This document shows, piece after piece, positions 10,747 to 19,794 of a stretch of DNA of 64,000 bases (the stretch's first letter is position 1; each line of letters starts with the position of its first letter). The position numbers and the translations under genes are program-made. The notes under the pieces are model-generated. The model made no database searches and was not told the origin of the DNA. It was given only the letters and a program-made list of their open reading frames with translations. The DNA lies in assembly GCF_017355525.1 (NCBI RefSeq), contig NZ_CP067395.1, positions 2,728,001 through 2,792,000 on the forward strand. The letters run 5' to 3'. Source of the stretch: Lysobacter enzymogenes (lineage in GTDB: Bacteria > Pseudomonadota > Gammaproteobacteria > Xanthomonadales > Xanthomonadaceae).

Positions 10747-11328
10747 ATGCGCGTCCCGACCCCGCTGCGCACCGCCGCGCCCCTGCTGTTCCTGCTCGCC
10801 GCGGCCGCGGGTTGCGCGCGCCAGGAACCGGCCCAGGTCCCGCTGACCGCCGCCCGCGCCGACGCCACCCTGCTCAAGCGCCTGCAAGCCGAGCAGACCC
10901 AGCAGGACCGCAACCTGCAGACGTTCGACGAGCTCGACTTCGTCCACTACAGCGGCCAGCAGTGGGACCACTTCCACCGCAGCCACGCGCCGAACATCGT
11001 CGTCCACTACCCCGACGGCCGCACCACCACCGGCCTGGACGCGCACCTGGCCGAGCTCAAGCCGCAGTTCGTATTCGCGCCCGACACCCGGATCAAAGTG
11101 CATCCGGTCAAAGTCGCGCAGGGCAACCTGACCGCGGTGACCGGGGTGATGGAAGGAACGTTCACCCAGCCCATGCCCTTGCCCGACGGCAAGACGCTGG
11201 CGCCGACCAACAAGCCGTTCAAGCTGGAAATGGCGACGTTCGGGCGTTGGGAGAACGGGGTGATGGTCGAGGAGTGGCTGTTCTGGGACAACCAGGCCTT
11301 CATGAAGCAGATCGGCGCGGCGCAGTAG
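10747..11328 (+). CDS. SnoaL-like lipoprotein (ester cyclase family)
   Basis: The 193-residue product starts with a lipoprotein signal peptide: MRVPTP, a hydrophobic core and the lipobox AAAAGC, with Cys near residue 25. The mature part resembles the SnoaL/NTF2-like fold of the ester cyclase group, notably WDHFHRSHAPNIVVHYPDGRTT and the terminal VEEWLFWDNQAFMKQIG. Members of this group bind small hydrophobic ligands, and most in proteobacteria have no known substrate. An upstream in-frame ATG at 10696 would bury the signal peptide, so the internal ATG was chosen. It is a single gene, divergent from mraZ. Confidence 0.8.
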   Translation: MRVPTPLRTAAPLLFLLAAAAGCARQEPAQVPLTAARADATLLKRLQAEQTQQDRNLQTFDELDFVHYSGQQWDHFHRSHAPNIVVHYPDGRTTTGLDAHLAELKPQFVFAPDTRIKVHPVKVAQGNLTAVTGVMEGTFTQPMPLPDGKTLAPTNKPFKLEMATFGRWENGVMVEEWLFWDNQAFMKQIGAAQ

Positions 11329-11360
11329 CCGCGCGCGCCCTCACCCCAACCCCACCCCGG

Positions 11361-11381
11361 CCCGAACGCATAGCGTTCGGG
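11361..11381 (+). terminator. hairpin downstream of the lipoprotein gene
   Basis: A perfect 9-bp stem CCCGAACGC-ATA-GCGTTCGGG lies 32 bases after the stop at 11328. No T-run follows, so it may be a weak terminator or part of a larger palindromic repeat continuing to about 11450 (GCGAGCCGACGGCTCGC, CCCCTC with GAGGGG). Confidence 0.4.
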
Positions 11382-11519
11382 CGTTCGGTGCTGCGCGAGC
11401 CGACGGCTCGCAAGCGCAGCCCCTCACCCCGCAAACGGGAGAGGGGCTAAAAGCAGGAAAAAAAGGGCTTCACCCAGCGCATGCCCCAATACGAGCAGCC
11501 CCCTTTAGTAAAGGGGGCG

Positions 11520-11704
11520 CCCCGACAGGGGCGGGGATTTGGAAGCGCATAGCTGGGGCCCGAAGTTTGCGCAGCAAACTTTGGGGTTTTTGGGCGAAGC
11601 CCAAAAGCAGCCCCCGACAGGGGCGGGGATTTGGAGGCACATAGCGGGGCCCAAAGTTTGCTGCGCAAACTTTGGGGGTTTTTTGGGCGCAGCCCAAAAA
11701 AAGC
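11520..11704. repeat. tandem pair of ~90-bp palindromic units next to rnpB
   Basis: Two near-identical units of about 90 bp lie head to tail at 11520-11609 and 11611-11704. Each carries CCCCGACAGGGGCGGGG, a palindrome built on AAAGTTTGC and GCAAACTTT, and TTGGGCGNAGCCCAA flanked by T and A runs. Copy 2 abuts the 3' end of RNase P RNA. The preceding 11329-11519 region contains only smaller hairpins. Confidence 0.75.
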
Positions 11705-11705
11705 C

Positions 11706-12067
<362 letters not shown>

Positions 12068-12170
12068 GGCGCGCATTGTCGCACGAGCGCGCCGCCGCCG
12101 CTCGGCGAAGGTGAACGCTCGCGACATCTCGGTCAGAACCAAGGATCAAGCCCAGCCGCGCCGGCGCGGC

Positions 12171-12998
12171 TTACTCGCCGCTGCCGTACAAGGCCTTGCG
12201 CGGCGCGCCGCTCAACTCCGCCGCCAGCTTGGCCGCGGTCGACGGCGGCAAATGCTCGCTGAGCTTGGCGTACAGCCGCTTGCCTTCGATCACCTTGGCG
12301 TCGGCATCCTCGCCGGCGCCTTCCACGATGACCACGAACTCGCCCTTGCGCTGGTTCGGGTCGGCCTTGACCTGCGCCGCCAACGACGCCAGCGGCCCGT
12401 CGAGCACGGTTTCGAACAGCTTGGTCAGCTCGCGCGCGATCACCGCGCCGCGCGCACCGCCGAACGCGGCGGCCATGTCGTCGAGGGTTTCCTCGATCCG
12501 GTGCGCGGATTCGTAGAACAACAAGGTGCGCGGCTCGGCCGCGAGCCGGGCCAGGCGCTCGCGGCGGCCGCTGGCCTTGGCCGGCAGGAAGCCTTCGAAG
12601 GCGAACCGGTCGGAGGCGACGCCGGCCACGCTCAGCGCGGCGATCGCCGCACAGGCGCCGGGCACCGGCGACACCTTGATCCCGGCCGCGCGCGCGGCGC
12701 GGACCAAGCGATAGCCCGGATCGCTGACCAACGGCGTCCCGGCGTCCGACACCAAGGCCAGCGAATCGCCGGCCTGCAAGCGCGCCACCAACTGCGCGGC
12801 CTGCTGTTCCTCGTTGTGTTGATGCAGCGCCAGCAACGGCCGCTCCAGGCCGAAGTGCGACAGCAACTGGCGGGTGTGGCGGGTGTCCTCGGCGCAGATC
12901 GCCGCGACCGTGCGCAGGGTCTCCAGCGCGCGCGGCGTGAGGTCGCCGAGGTTGCCGATCGGGGTGGCGACGATGTGCAGGGTGCCGGGGGTTTGCAT
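12171..12998 (-). CDS. rsmI: 16S rRNA (cytidine1402-2'-O)-methyltransferase RsmI
   Basis: RsmI methylates the ribose of C1402, the same nucleotide whose base is modified by RsmH at 8732-9823. The 275-residue protein shows the tetrapyrrole-methylase fold: TLHIVATPIGNLGDLTPRA at the N-terminus, CAEDTRHTRQLL, LVSDAGTPLVSDPGYRLV and a VPGACAAIAAL block. An upstream in-frame ATG at 13058 adds 20 unlike residues, so the ATG before QTPGTLHIVATPIG is preferred. The gene is divergent from lpoA. Confidence 0.95.
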   Translation of the reverse strand: MQTPGTLHIVATPIGNLGDLTPRALETLRTVAAICAEDTRHTRQLLSHFGLERPLLALHQHNEEQQAAQLVARLQAGDSLALVSDAGTPLVSDPGYRLVRAARAAGIKVSPVPGACAAIAALSVAGVASDRFAFEGFLPAKASGRRERLARLAAEPRTLLFYESAHRIEETLDDMAAAFGGARGAVIARELTKLFETVLDGPLASLAAQVKADPNQRKGEFVVIVEGAGEDADAKVIEGKRLYAKLSEHLPPSTAAKLAAELSGAPRKALYGSGE

Positions 12999-13076
12999 CT
13001 GAAGACGGAATCTCGGGGCATGGCAGGGGAACGGCCTGAACGGGCCGGGCCGAAGCACGCGTCCGCGTCGCCCGGG

Positions 13077-13096
13077 CCGGGTAGAATCCTACCCGG
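13077..13096. promoter_or_regulatory. inverted repeat in the rsmI-lpoA divergent region
   Basis: A perfect 8-bp inverted repeat CCGGGTAG-AATC-CTACCCGG sits midway between the divergent rsmI and lpoA starts. It encloses TAGAAT, a plausible -10 hexamer reading towards lpoA, so it could be an operator. No matching -35 is obvious. Confidence 0.4.
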
Positions 13097-13132
13097 TCCC
13101 AATGGAACGCCGTCCGCGGCGCACGCAAGCCG

Positions 13133-14521
13133 ATGAATCGAAGCAAGAACCGGCCCGCTTTTACATGGATGTTCGCGGCCCTGGCCGCCACTGCCCTGCT
13201 CGGCGGCTGCGCCAGCGTCGAGACCCGCCCGGTCGCGACCGTCGCCGCCTCCAATCCGCTGGTCGCCCAGGCCCAGCACTTGGCCCGCAACCACGCCTCG
13301 CTGGCCGGCGCCGAACGCGCCGAGAACGAGCGCCAGATTGAGCGCCTGCTCGGCCAGCTCGACGACGCCACCCTCAGCCGCGAAGCCAATGCGCTGATCG
13401 AAGGCGATCCGCTGTACAACTTCGTCGGCCGCGCGCTGGTCAAGCGCGGGCTGCCGCTGCCGCGCCCGTTCGACCGCACCTCCGACTGGAGCTTCCACGC
13501 CGCCCAGCGTCCGCCGGCCGAAGCCGACGGCTACCGCCCGCCGGTCAAGCTCGCAGTGCTGCTGCCGAGCACCGGCCCGGCCGCGGTCGCCGCCGCCTCG
13601 GTCCGCGACGGCCTGCTCGCCGCCTACTACGGCGAAAGCCGGCGCCGTCCGGAAGTCCGCTTCTACGACACCGCCGGCACGCCGGCCGGCGCATTGTCGG
13701 CCTACGACAAGGCCGCCGCCGAGGGCAACGACTTCGTGATCGGCCCGCTCGGCCGCGACGAAGTCTCAGCGCTGTTCGCCAAGGGCGCGCTGCCGGTGCC
13801 GGTGCTGGCGCTCAACCGCAGCAACACCACCCCGCCCAGCGGCAACGTCAGCTTCTCGCTGACGCCCGAGGACGAAGGCACCGCCGCCGCCGACTATCTG
13901 GTCGAACGCAAGGCCAAGCGCGTGCTGGCGATCGCCGGCGACGACGACAGCCAGCGCCGCGCGGTCGCCGCGCTCAAGGAACGTCTGGCCGGCCGCGGCG
14001 CGGTGGTCACCGACACCATCGGCGAAGGCACCGCCGACCTCACCCCGTTCGTGACCAAAGAAGGCGGCGTCGACGCGGTCTTCCTCGCGGTCAAGGGCAG
14101 CGTCGGCCGCACCCTCGTGCCGAAGCTGGCGCTGTCGGGACTGGCCGACAAGCCGCGCGCGGCGACCTCGCAGCTGCTGCTCGGCACCGGCAAGCCGGAG
14201 CAGGACCGCGTGCTCGACGGCATCGCGTTCCCGTCGGAATCCTGGATCAGCGGCGGCATCCGCGGCCTGCCGCCGGCGGTGGGCACGGCCCAGCAGCTGC
14301 CGACCGCGCGCGGCCCGGCCGCGCGCCTGTTCGCGTTCGGCTACGACGCGTGGCAGCTCAGCGCGTATCTGGAACGCCTGGCCGGCCGCTCCGACGCCTA
14401 CGTCGCCGGCGCCACCGGCGTGCTGCGCGTCGACGGCTTCGGCAACGTGCTGCGCACCCCGGCATGGTCGACCTTCAGCAGCGGCGTCGCGGTGCCGCTG
14501 GCGGATGCCTCGCGCCGCTGA
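13133..14521 (+). CDS. lpoA: penicillin-binding protein activator LpoA (LppC family)
   Basis: LpoA is an outer-membrane lipoprotein that in Escherichia coli reaches through the periplasm to stimulate PBP1A. The 462-residue product has a signal peptide ending in the lipobox LLGGC (Cys near residue 26), a helical N-terminal part, and from about residue 136 a periplasmic-binding-protein-like domain ([37 protein letters not shown]). The N-terminal TPR region is shorter than in E. coli (678 residues), as in other Xanthomonadaceae. The stop overlaps yraN by 17 bases. Confidence 0.88.
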   Translation: MNRSKNRPAFTWMFAALAATALLGGCASVETRPVATVAASNPLVAQAQHLARNHASLAGAERAENERQIERLLGQLDDATLSREANALIEGDPLYNFVGRALVKRGLPLPRPFDRTSDWSFHAAQRPPAEADGYRPPVKLAVLLPSTGPAAVAAASVRDGLLAAYYGESRRRPEVRFYDTAGTPAGALSAYDKAAAEGNDFVIGPLGRDEVSALFAKGALPVPVLALNRSNTTPPSGNVSFSLTPEDEGTAAADYLVERKAKRVLAIAGDDDSQRRAVAALKERLAGRGAVVTDTIGEGTADLTPFVTKEGGVDAVFLAVKGSVGRTLVPKLALSGLADKPRAATSQLLLGTGKPEQDRVLDGIAFPSESWISGGIRGLPPAVGTAQQLPTARGPAARLFAFGYDAWQLSAYLERLAGRSDAYVAGATGVLRVDGFGNVLRTPAWSTFSSGVAVPLADASRR

Positions 14522-14888
14522 CAGCGCCAGGCGCGAACGCGGCGCCGCGGTGGAAGCCGCGGCGCGCGACCATTTGAGCGGACACGGCTTGCGCGAACTC
14601 GCGCGCAACGCCGGCTTCCGCGTCGGCGAGCTCGATCTGGTGATGCTCGACGGCGCGACCTTGGTGTTCGTCGAAGTGCGCTACCGCCGCGACGACCGCT
14701 ACGGCGGCGGCGCGGCTTCGGTCGACGCGCGCAAGCGGCGCAAGCTGGTGCTGGCCGCGCAGGCGTTCCTGCAGCGGCATCCGGCGTATGCCGACCACGC
14801 CTGCCGCTTCGATGTGGTCGAAGCCGACGGCGATCCGGCGCAGCCGCAGTTGCGTTGGTTGCGCGACGCGTTCCGCGCCGACGATTGA
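14505..14888 (+). CDS. yraN: YraN family endonuclease-like protein
   Basis: This is a 127-residue UPF0102 protein with the Holliday-junction-resolvase-like fold. The family's catalytic-type motif is visible as [22 protein letters not shown], at about residues 40-61. The cellular role is not established. The gene overlaps the 3' end of lpoA by 17 bases; the rsmI/lpoA/yraN grouping is conserved in many proteobacteria. Confidence 0.9.
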   Translation: MPRAADSARRERGAAVEAAARDHLSGHGLRELARNAGFRVGELDLVMLDGATLVFVEVRYRRDDRYGGGAASVDARKRRKLVLAAQAFLQRHPAYADHACRFDVVEADGDPAQPQLRWLRDAFRADD

Positions 14889-14948
14889 ATCGCCGCGTCC
14901 CTTCCGACTCCCAACTATCCCGCTGCGCCAGTTCCCGGACCCGCCCGC

Positions 14949-15506
14949 ATGCCGACCGTGATGACCCACGCCGTAGTCCCGCTGGCCCTGGGCCTGGCAC
15001 TGGGGCGCCAGCGCATCCCGCCGCGCCTGCTCGTCGCCGGCGCGCTCGCGGCGATGCTGCCGGACGCCGACGTGGTCGCGTTCAAGCTCGGCATCGCCTA
15101 CGCCGACGATTTCGGCCATCGCGGCGCCAGCCATTCCTTCGCTTTCGCCGCCGCCTTGGCCGCGCTCGGCGCGCTGGCCGCGCCGTGGCTGCGCGCGCCG
15201 CGCTGGCGCGCGGCGTGGTGGCTGTTCGTGTGCGCGGCCTCGCATCCGCTGCTGGATGCGCTGACCGACGGCGGCCTCGGCGTGGCGCTGTATTGGCCGT
15301 GGTCGGACGCGCGCATCTTCGCGCCGTGGCGGCCGATCGAAGTCTCGCCGATCGGCGCGCGCTTCTTCAGCGCTCGCGGATTGGAAGTGCTGTGGTCGGA
15401 AGCGCGCTGGATCGTGTTGCCGGCGCTCGCCGTCGGCGTCGCCGGCGCGTTGTTGCGGCGCCTCACGCGCAGCCCGGCCGCGACACCAAGCGAGCCGCTG
15501 CGATGA
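14949..15506 (+). CDS. membrane-bound metal-dependent hydrolase, YdjM type
   Basis: This is a 185-residue integral membrane protein with about four hydrophobic segments. It has the motifs of the LexA-regulated YdjM/DUF457 family: THAVVPLALG at the N-terminus, LPDADVVAFK near 37, FGHRGASHSF near 57 and ASHPLLDALTDGG near 100. The His and Asp residues are predicted metal ligands. Substrate is unknown. The stop overlaps the next ATG (ATGA). Confidence 0.85.
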   Translation: MPTVMTHAVVPLALGLALGRQRIPPRLLVAGALAAMLPDADVVAFKLGIAYADDFGHRGASHSFAFAAALAALGALAAPWLRAPRWRAAWWLFVCAASHPLLDALTDGGLGVALYWPWSDARIFAPWRPIEVSPIGARFFSARGLEVLWSEARWIVLPALAVGVAGALLRRLTRSPAATPSEPLR

Positions 15507-16897
15507 ACGCCGCCACGACGCTGCCGCCGTCGTTGCAGGCCGAACTCGCGCAACTGCTCGGCGACGCATGGCTGACCGATCCCGGCGAACGCTTGGCTTA
15601 CGCGTACGACAATTCGCGCCGGCTCGCCCTGCCCGACGCGGTCGCGCTGCCGCGCACGCGCGAACAGGTGCAGGCGCTGGTGCGCGCGTGCCGGCGCGAG
15701 CGCGTGCCGCTGGTCGCGCGCGGCCGCGGCACCAACACCACCGGCGCCTCGGTGCCGGTCGCCGGCGGCGTGGTGGTGTCGTTCGAACGCATGAACCGGA
15801 TCGTCGACATCCGCCCCGGCGACCGCTGCGCGGTGGTCGAGCCCGGCGTGCTCAACGGCGACCTGCAGACCGCGCTGAAGCCGCACGGCCTGTTCTGGCC
15901 GCCGGACCCGACCAGCGCCGCCTACAGCAGCGTCGGCGGCAATCTCGCCTGCAACGCCGGCGGCCCGCGTGCGGTGAAGTACGGCGCCAGCCGCGACAAC
16001 GTGCTGGCGCTGACCGCGGTGACCGGCGCCGGCGAACTGATCGTCTGCGGCACCGCCACCACCAAGGGTTCGACCGGCTACGACCTGCACCGCTTGCTGG
16101 TCGGCAGCGAAGGCACGCTGGCGCTGATCGTCGAAGCCAGCCTGCGGCTGACCCCGACCGCGCCGGCGCGCGCCGCGCTGCGCGCGGTGTACCGCGACGT
16201 GTCGTCCGCCGCGCAGGCGGTCGCGCGGCTGATGGCGCAGCCGGTGACGCCGTCGATGCTGGAATTCATGGACGCGCAATGCGTGCGCCTGGCCCGCGAC
16301 GTCGGCGGCGCCGACTTGCCGCACGATGCCGGCGCATTGCTGATGATCGAAGCCGACGGCGACGCGCACACCCTCGCGCACGCGATCGACGCGCTCAAGC
16401 GCGCCGCCGCGGGCGACGGCCTGCTGTCGCTCGACGACGCCGCCGACGAGGCCGCGCGCGAAAAACTCTGGGCCGCGCGCAAGGCGCTGTCGCCGTCGCT
16501 GCGCACGCTGGCGCCGGGCAAGATCAACGAAGACGTGGTGGTGCCGGTCTCGCGCATTCCCGAACTCGTCGACGGCGTGCAGGCGCTGGCGCGCGAGTTC
16601 GATCTGCCGATCGTCTGCTTCGGCCACGCCGGCAACGGCAACCTGCACGTCAACCTGCTTTACGACCCCGCCGACGCCGCACAGAGCGAACGCGCGCACG
16701 TCGCGATGGGGCATGTGTTCGAACGCGCGCTGGCGCTCGGCGGCACGCTGTCGGGCGAGCACGGCATCGGCTTGGCCAAGCGCGATTTCATGCCGCAGGC
16801 GGTCGGCGCGCAGACGCTGGCGCTGATGCGCCAGATCAAGCGCGCGTTCGATCCGGACGGAATCTTGAACCCCGGCAAGCTGCTGCCGGAGGAATGA
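15503..16897 (+). CDS. FAD-linked oxidase, GlcD/D-lactate dehydrogenase family
   Basis: This is a 464-residue flavoprotein of the vanillyl-alcohol-oxidase type, related to GlcD, D-lactate dehydrogenase (cytochrome) and D-2-hydroxyglutarate dehydrogenase. The N-terminal FAD-binding domain includes LVARGRGTNTTGASVP at about 70-85 and SVGGNLACNAGGPRAVKYG near 143. The C-terminal cap domain has the metal-site motif CFGHAGNGNLHVN near 373 and ends in the family signature SGEHGIGLAKRDF plus a NPGKLLP tail. It oxidises a 2-hydroxyacid, but which one cannot be told from sequence. It starts inside the stop of the preceding gene. Confidence 0.88.
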   Translation: MNAATTLPPSLQAELAQLLGDAWLTDPGERLAYAYDNSRRLALPDAVALPRTREQVQALVRACRRERVPLVARGRGTNTTGASVPVAGGVVVSFERMNRIVDIRPGDRCAVVEPGVLNGDLQTALKPHGLFWPPDPTSAAYSSVGGNLACNAGGPRAVKYGASRDNVLALTAVTGAGELIVCGTATTKGSTGYDLHRLLVGSEGTLALIVEASLRLTPTAPARAALRAVYRDVSSAAQAVARLMAQPVTPSMLEFMDAQCVRLARDVGGADLPHDAGALLMIEADGDAHTLAHAIDALKRAAAGDGLLSLDDAADEAAREKLWAARKALSPSLRTLAPGKINEDVVVPVSRIPELVDGVQALAREFDLPIVCFGHAGNGNLHVNLLYDPADAAQSERAHVAMGHVFERALALGGTLSGEHGIGLAKRDFMPQAVGAQTLALMRQIKRAFDPDGILNPGKLLPEE

Positions 16898-16919
16898 AGC
16901 GCGCGCGCATCGCGGCGGC

Positions 16920-18170
16920 TCAGCGCGGGTCCGGCAACAACTCGATGCCGGGAACGGAACGGAAATAGCGCGCGACGTCGCCGGCGCTGGCCTGCGCGCT
17001 GCCGGCGCGCCCGGCCGAACCGTAGACGCCGTAGTTGCCGGAATTCCCGGAGTTACCGCTGCCGCCCGCGCCGCTGCCCGAACCGGCCGAGCCGCCCGAG
17101 CCGGCGCGTCCCGATGCGCCGGCCGCGCCGCCTTCGCCAGGCAACCCGCCGTCGACGTCGAACAGCAACAGCCGCGCCAGTTCCGGATAGCGCGCGTCGT
17201 AGATCAGCTCGATCCTGCCGCCGTTGCCGCCGACGCCGCCCGCACCGCCGGAGCCGCCGTGACCGCCGTCGCCGCCCTGGCCGCCGCCGCTGTTGCGGCC
17301 GTCGTCGTTGCCGCCGCCGCTGCCGTTGCCGCCGTCTCCTCCGTCGCCGCCGCGGCCGCCCGCGCCGCCGCGACCGCCCTGCCCGCCGCGCGCGATCAGC
17401 GCGAACGGGCGATCGGCCGGCGCCAGCACTAAGTCGTTGAGATCGCCGCGCACGCGCACGGCGAGCAGCTTCGGATAGCGGCGGGTGCGGACATAGCTGG
17501 CGTACACCTGCAACTGCGGTCCGTCGTAGCCGGGTCCGCCGGGGCCGCCGCTTTCGCCGTCGCCGCCGTCGCCGCCGCGCTCGTTGCTGCCGCCGCGGCC
17601 GCCGGAAGAACCGTCGGAGCCGTCCGTGCCGGCGCGGCCCGGCGCGGCGGGCTTGCCGGCGCTGACGATGCAGCTGTATTCGGCGTCGTAGTGCCGTTGA
17701 TCGCTCAGTTGCGCGCTGGGATGCAGCAGCCGCGCGACGATGGTGAACCCGTTGTCCACCGTCGCCAGCACATCGGGATTGGGCTCGAACCAACCCCATT
17801 CGTCGAACCGGCCCTGATCGCTGGCGAAGGCGAAATCGGCGAAATCCAGCTTGCCGTTGTGGCGGATGCCGGGCACGCCGCGCCAGGTGTCGTAGGTCGC
17901 CGGCGCGGTCTGGCCTGGCAGTTGCGCCGAGACCGCCACGTGCATCTGCATCGGCTGGCGCGGGCAGATCGTGCGCGCGCCGTTGCCGATCTCGACTTCC
18001 ATCGCCTCGACCCGCGCATCGTGCAGGCGCACGGTATTGACCCCGGCGATCGTGCGCACCGCGCCGCAGCCGCTCAGCGCGAGCGCCGCGCCGGCCGCCA
18101 GCGCGGTCAGCGAGAACGAAGACCTGCCGCTGCGCGGCGCGGAGAAACACGAGAAGACGGCGCGATGCAT
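16920..18170 (-). CDS. glycine-rich (Gly-Gly-X) lipoprotein, paralogue A
   Basis: This product of about 416 residues has no recognised function. It opens with a signal peptide ending in the lipobox LALSGC (Cys near 35), then a roughly 150-residue globular domain (GAVRTIAGVNTVRLHDARVE; SDQGRFDEWGWFEPNPDVLA). Three glycine-rich tracts with GGxGGx periodicity follow, separated by two short conserved beta-rich segments (YPKLLAVRVRGDLNDLVLAP; RIELIYDARYPELARLLLFD). The next gene at 18283-19503 has the same architecture. The start is uncertain: an ATG three codons upstream and a longer open frame to 18275 exist, without a clear ribosome site. Surface or periplasmic location is inferred. Confidence 0.75.
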   Translation of the reverse strand: MHRAVFSCFSAPRSGRSSFSLTALAAGAALALSGCGAVRTIAGVNTVRLHDARVEAMEVEIGNGARTICPRQPMQMHVAVSAQLPGQTAPATYDTWRGVPGIRHNGKLDFADFAFASDQGRFDEWGWFEPNPDVLATVDNGFTIVARLLHPSAQLSDQRHYDAEYSCIVSAGKPAAPGRAGTDGSDGSSGGRGGSNERGGDGGDGESGGPGGPGYDGPQLQVYASYVRTRRYPKLLAVRVRGDLNDLVLAPADRPFALIARGGQGGRGGAGGRGGDGGDGGNGSGGGNDDGRNSGGGQGGDGGHGGSGGAGGVGGNGGRIELIYDARYPELARLLLFDVDGGLPGEGGAAGASGRAGSGGSAGSGSGAGGSGNSGNSGNYGVYGSAGRAGSAQASAGDVARYFRSVPGIELLPDPR

Positions 18171-18282
18171 GAAATCCATTTCGGCCAATGCGGTGTCGAC
18201 GGTCGCCGCCACGTTCGCATCGTCGCGGTTAAAACGTTCTGAAATTGCCGCCGCGAGACCGCGCGACGGACGCACGCCGCGG

Positions 18283-19503
18283 CTACAGCGGCGTCACCCC
18301 GCGCAGGCCGCGGAATCGCTGCGTGACGTCGCCGGATTCCATCCGCGCGAAACCCGGCCGGCCGCCGGGCGCGCTCGGCCCGCTGCTGCCGTAAACGCCC
18401 GAACGCCCGTCGCGGCCGGAGCCCTGCCCGCCGCTGCCGCCGTCGCCGGCGCTGCCGCCGGAACCGCCGGAACCGCCGCTGCCGCCAGGGCCGCCGGACA
18501 CATCCATGCGCAGCAGACCGGCGAGTTCGGGGAAACGCCGGTCGTAGATCAGCTCGATCTCGCCGCCGTCGCCGCCGCGGCCGCCCGGCGCGCCGTAACC
18601 GCCATCGCCGCCGTCGCCGCCATCGCCGCCGTAACCGGAGCGGTCCTTGTCGTGTTTGCCGTTGCCGCCGTCGCCGCCGCTGCCGCCGCTGCCTCCGTCG
18701 CCGCCGCGACCGCCGACGCCGCCGGCCGCGATCACGGTGAACGCGCGGCCGGCCGGCGCCAGCACGAAATCCTGCACGTCGCCTTCGACCATCACCGCGA
18801 GCAGCCTGGGATAGCGCGCGGTGGCGACGTAGGTCGCGTACGCGCGCAAGTGCGGCCCGGCGAAACCGTTGCCGCCGGGCTCGCCGTCGCCGCCGTGCTG
18901 GCCGTCGCGGCCGTGCCCGCCGTTGTCGCCGTCGTAGCCTTTGCCGCCCATGTCGCCATAGCTGCCGTCGCGCCCCGAGGGGCCCGGGCCGCCGGGCGCG
19001 CCGATGCCGGCGATGCAGTCGTAGCCGGCCGGGTAATGCAGGGTCTGCGCGAGTTGTTGGGTCGGATGCACCAGGCTCGCGCCGATCGCGAAGCCGCTGT
19101 CGATGGTGGCGAGCACGTCGGGGTTCGGCGAGTACCAGCCCAGTTCGTCGAACCGGCCCTGATCGCTGGAGAAAACGAAGTTGCGGAAATCGAGCATGCC
19201 GTTGCGGCGGGTGCCGTTGCTGCCGCGCCAGGTTTCGTACATCGCCGGCGCCGGCTGGCGCGGCAGCTGCGCGACCGCGCTGACGTGCATCTGCACGCGT
19301 TCGCGCGGGCAGATCGCGGCGACGCCGGGGCCGATGTCGGCCTGGATCGAATCGACCCGGGCCTGATCGAGATGGAGGGTGTTGATGCCGGCGATGCTGC
19401 GCACCGCGCCGCAGCCCGACAGCGTCAGCGCGAGGCCCGCGGCGACGGCCAGCGCGGCGCGACGCCGACGCGGGAGGGAGAAAGTCGGCGCGATCCGGCG
19501 CAT
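18283..19503 (-). CDS. glycine-rich (Gly-Gly-X) lipoprotein, paralogue B
   Basis: This 406-residue product has no recognised function and is paralogous to the gene at 16920-18170. Its signal peptide MRRIAPTFSLPRRRR plus hydrophobic core ends in the lipobox TLSGC near residue 31. The folded domain shares GAVRSIAGINTLHLDQARVD and SDQGRFDELGWYSPNPDVLA with paralogue A. Three Gly-rich tracts (GxxGxx, later GGDGGDGG) alternate with conserved segments YPRLLAVMVEGDVQDFVLAP and EIELIYDRRFPELAGLLRMD. The ATG at the signal peptide was chosen over a longer open frame to 19767. Downstream comes paralogue A after 112 bases, so the pair may be co-transcribed. Confidence 0.78.
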   Translation of the reverse strand: MRRIAPTFSLPRRRRAALAVAAGLALTLSGCGAVRSIAGINTLHLDQARVDSIQADIGPGVAAICPRERVQMHVSAVAQLPRQPAPAMYETWRGSNGTRRNGMLDFRNFVFSSDQGRFDELGWYSPNPDVLATIDSGFAIGASLVHPTQQLAQTLHYPAGYDCIAGIGAPGGPGPSGRDGSYGDMGGKGYDGDNGGHGRDGQHGGDGEPGGNGFAGPHLRAYATYVATARYPRLLAVMVEGDVQDFVLAPAGRAFTVIAAGGVGGRGGDGGSGGSGGDGGNGKHDKDRSGYGGDGGDGGDGGYGAPGGRGGDGGEIELIYDRRFPELAGLLRMDVSGGPGGSGGSGGSGGSAGDGGSGGQGSGRDGRSGVYGSSGPSAPGGRPGFARMESGDVTQRFRGLRGVTPL

Positions 19504-19794
19504 GCGGGCAGTCCGTGGAGAGAGGCGTTCAGGCTTGCATCGGCGCGATGAAAGCGGTCTGAACTTTTTCGCGCGGCGGAGCCAACTGATGGCAGGGTTC
19601 GCGACGGGGAAACGGTTTCGGCCGATCGTGCAAGGCGACGGCGGGAATCGCGTGGTTTGTCGCGGCGATCCGGAACGACAGCAGCGGGACTGAAATCGCT
19701 CCCACGCGGGCGCACGCGACCGGACTGAAGTCGCTGGCTGCAATCGGAACCGCTGCGGCGAAGGCAAAGCGGCCGCGGCGCTGCCGAAGCGCGG
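19504..19794. other. intergenic region between thiL and glycine-rich lipoprotein B
   Basis: This 290-base stretch separates thiL from the lipoprotein pair, all on the minus strand. It presumably holds the promoter of the pair. No clear -35/-10 pair, RNA gene or strong palindrome was seen, and open frames crossing it look non-coding. Confidence 0.35.

Noticed and set aside
16920..19503. Glycine-rich proteins as mycobacterial PE_PGRS or true collagen
   Set aside because: No PE domain, no sustained Gly-X-Y with proline, and a lipoprotein signal typical of Gram-negative bacteria.
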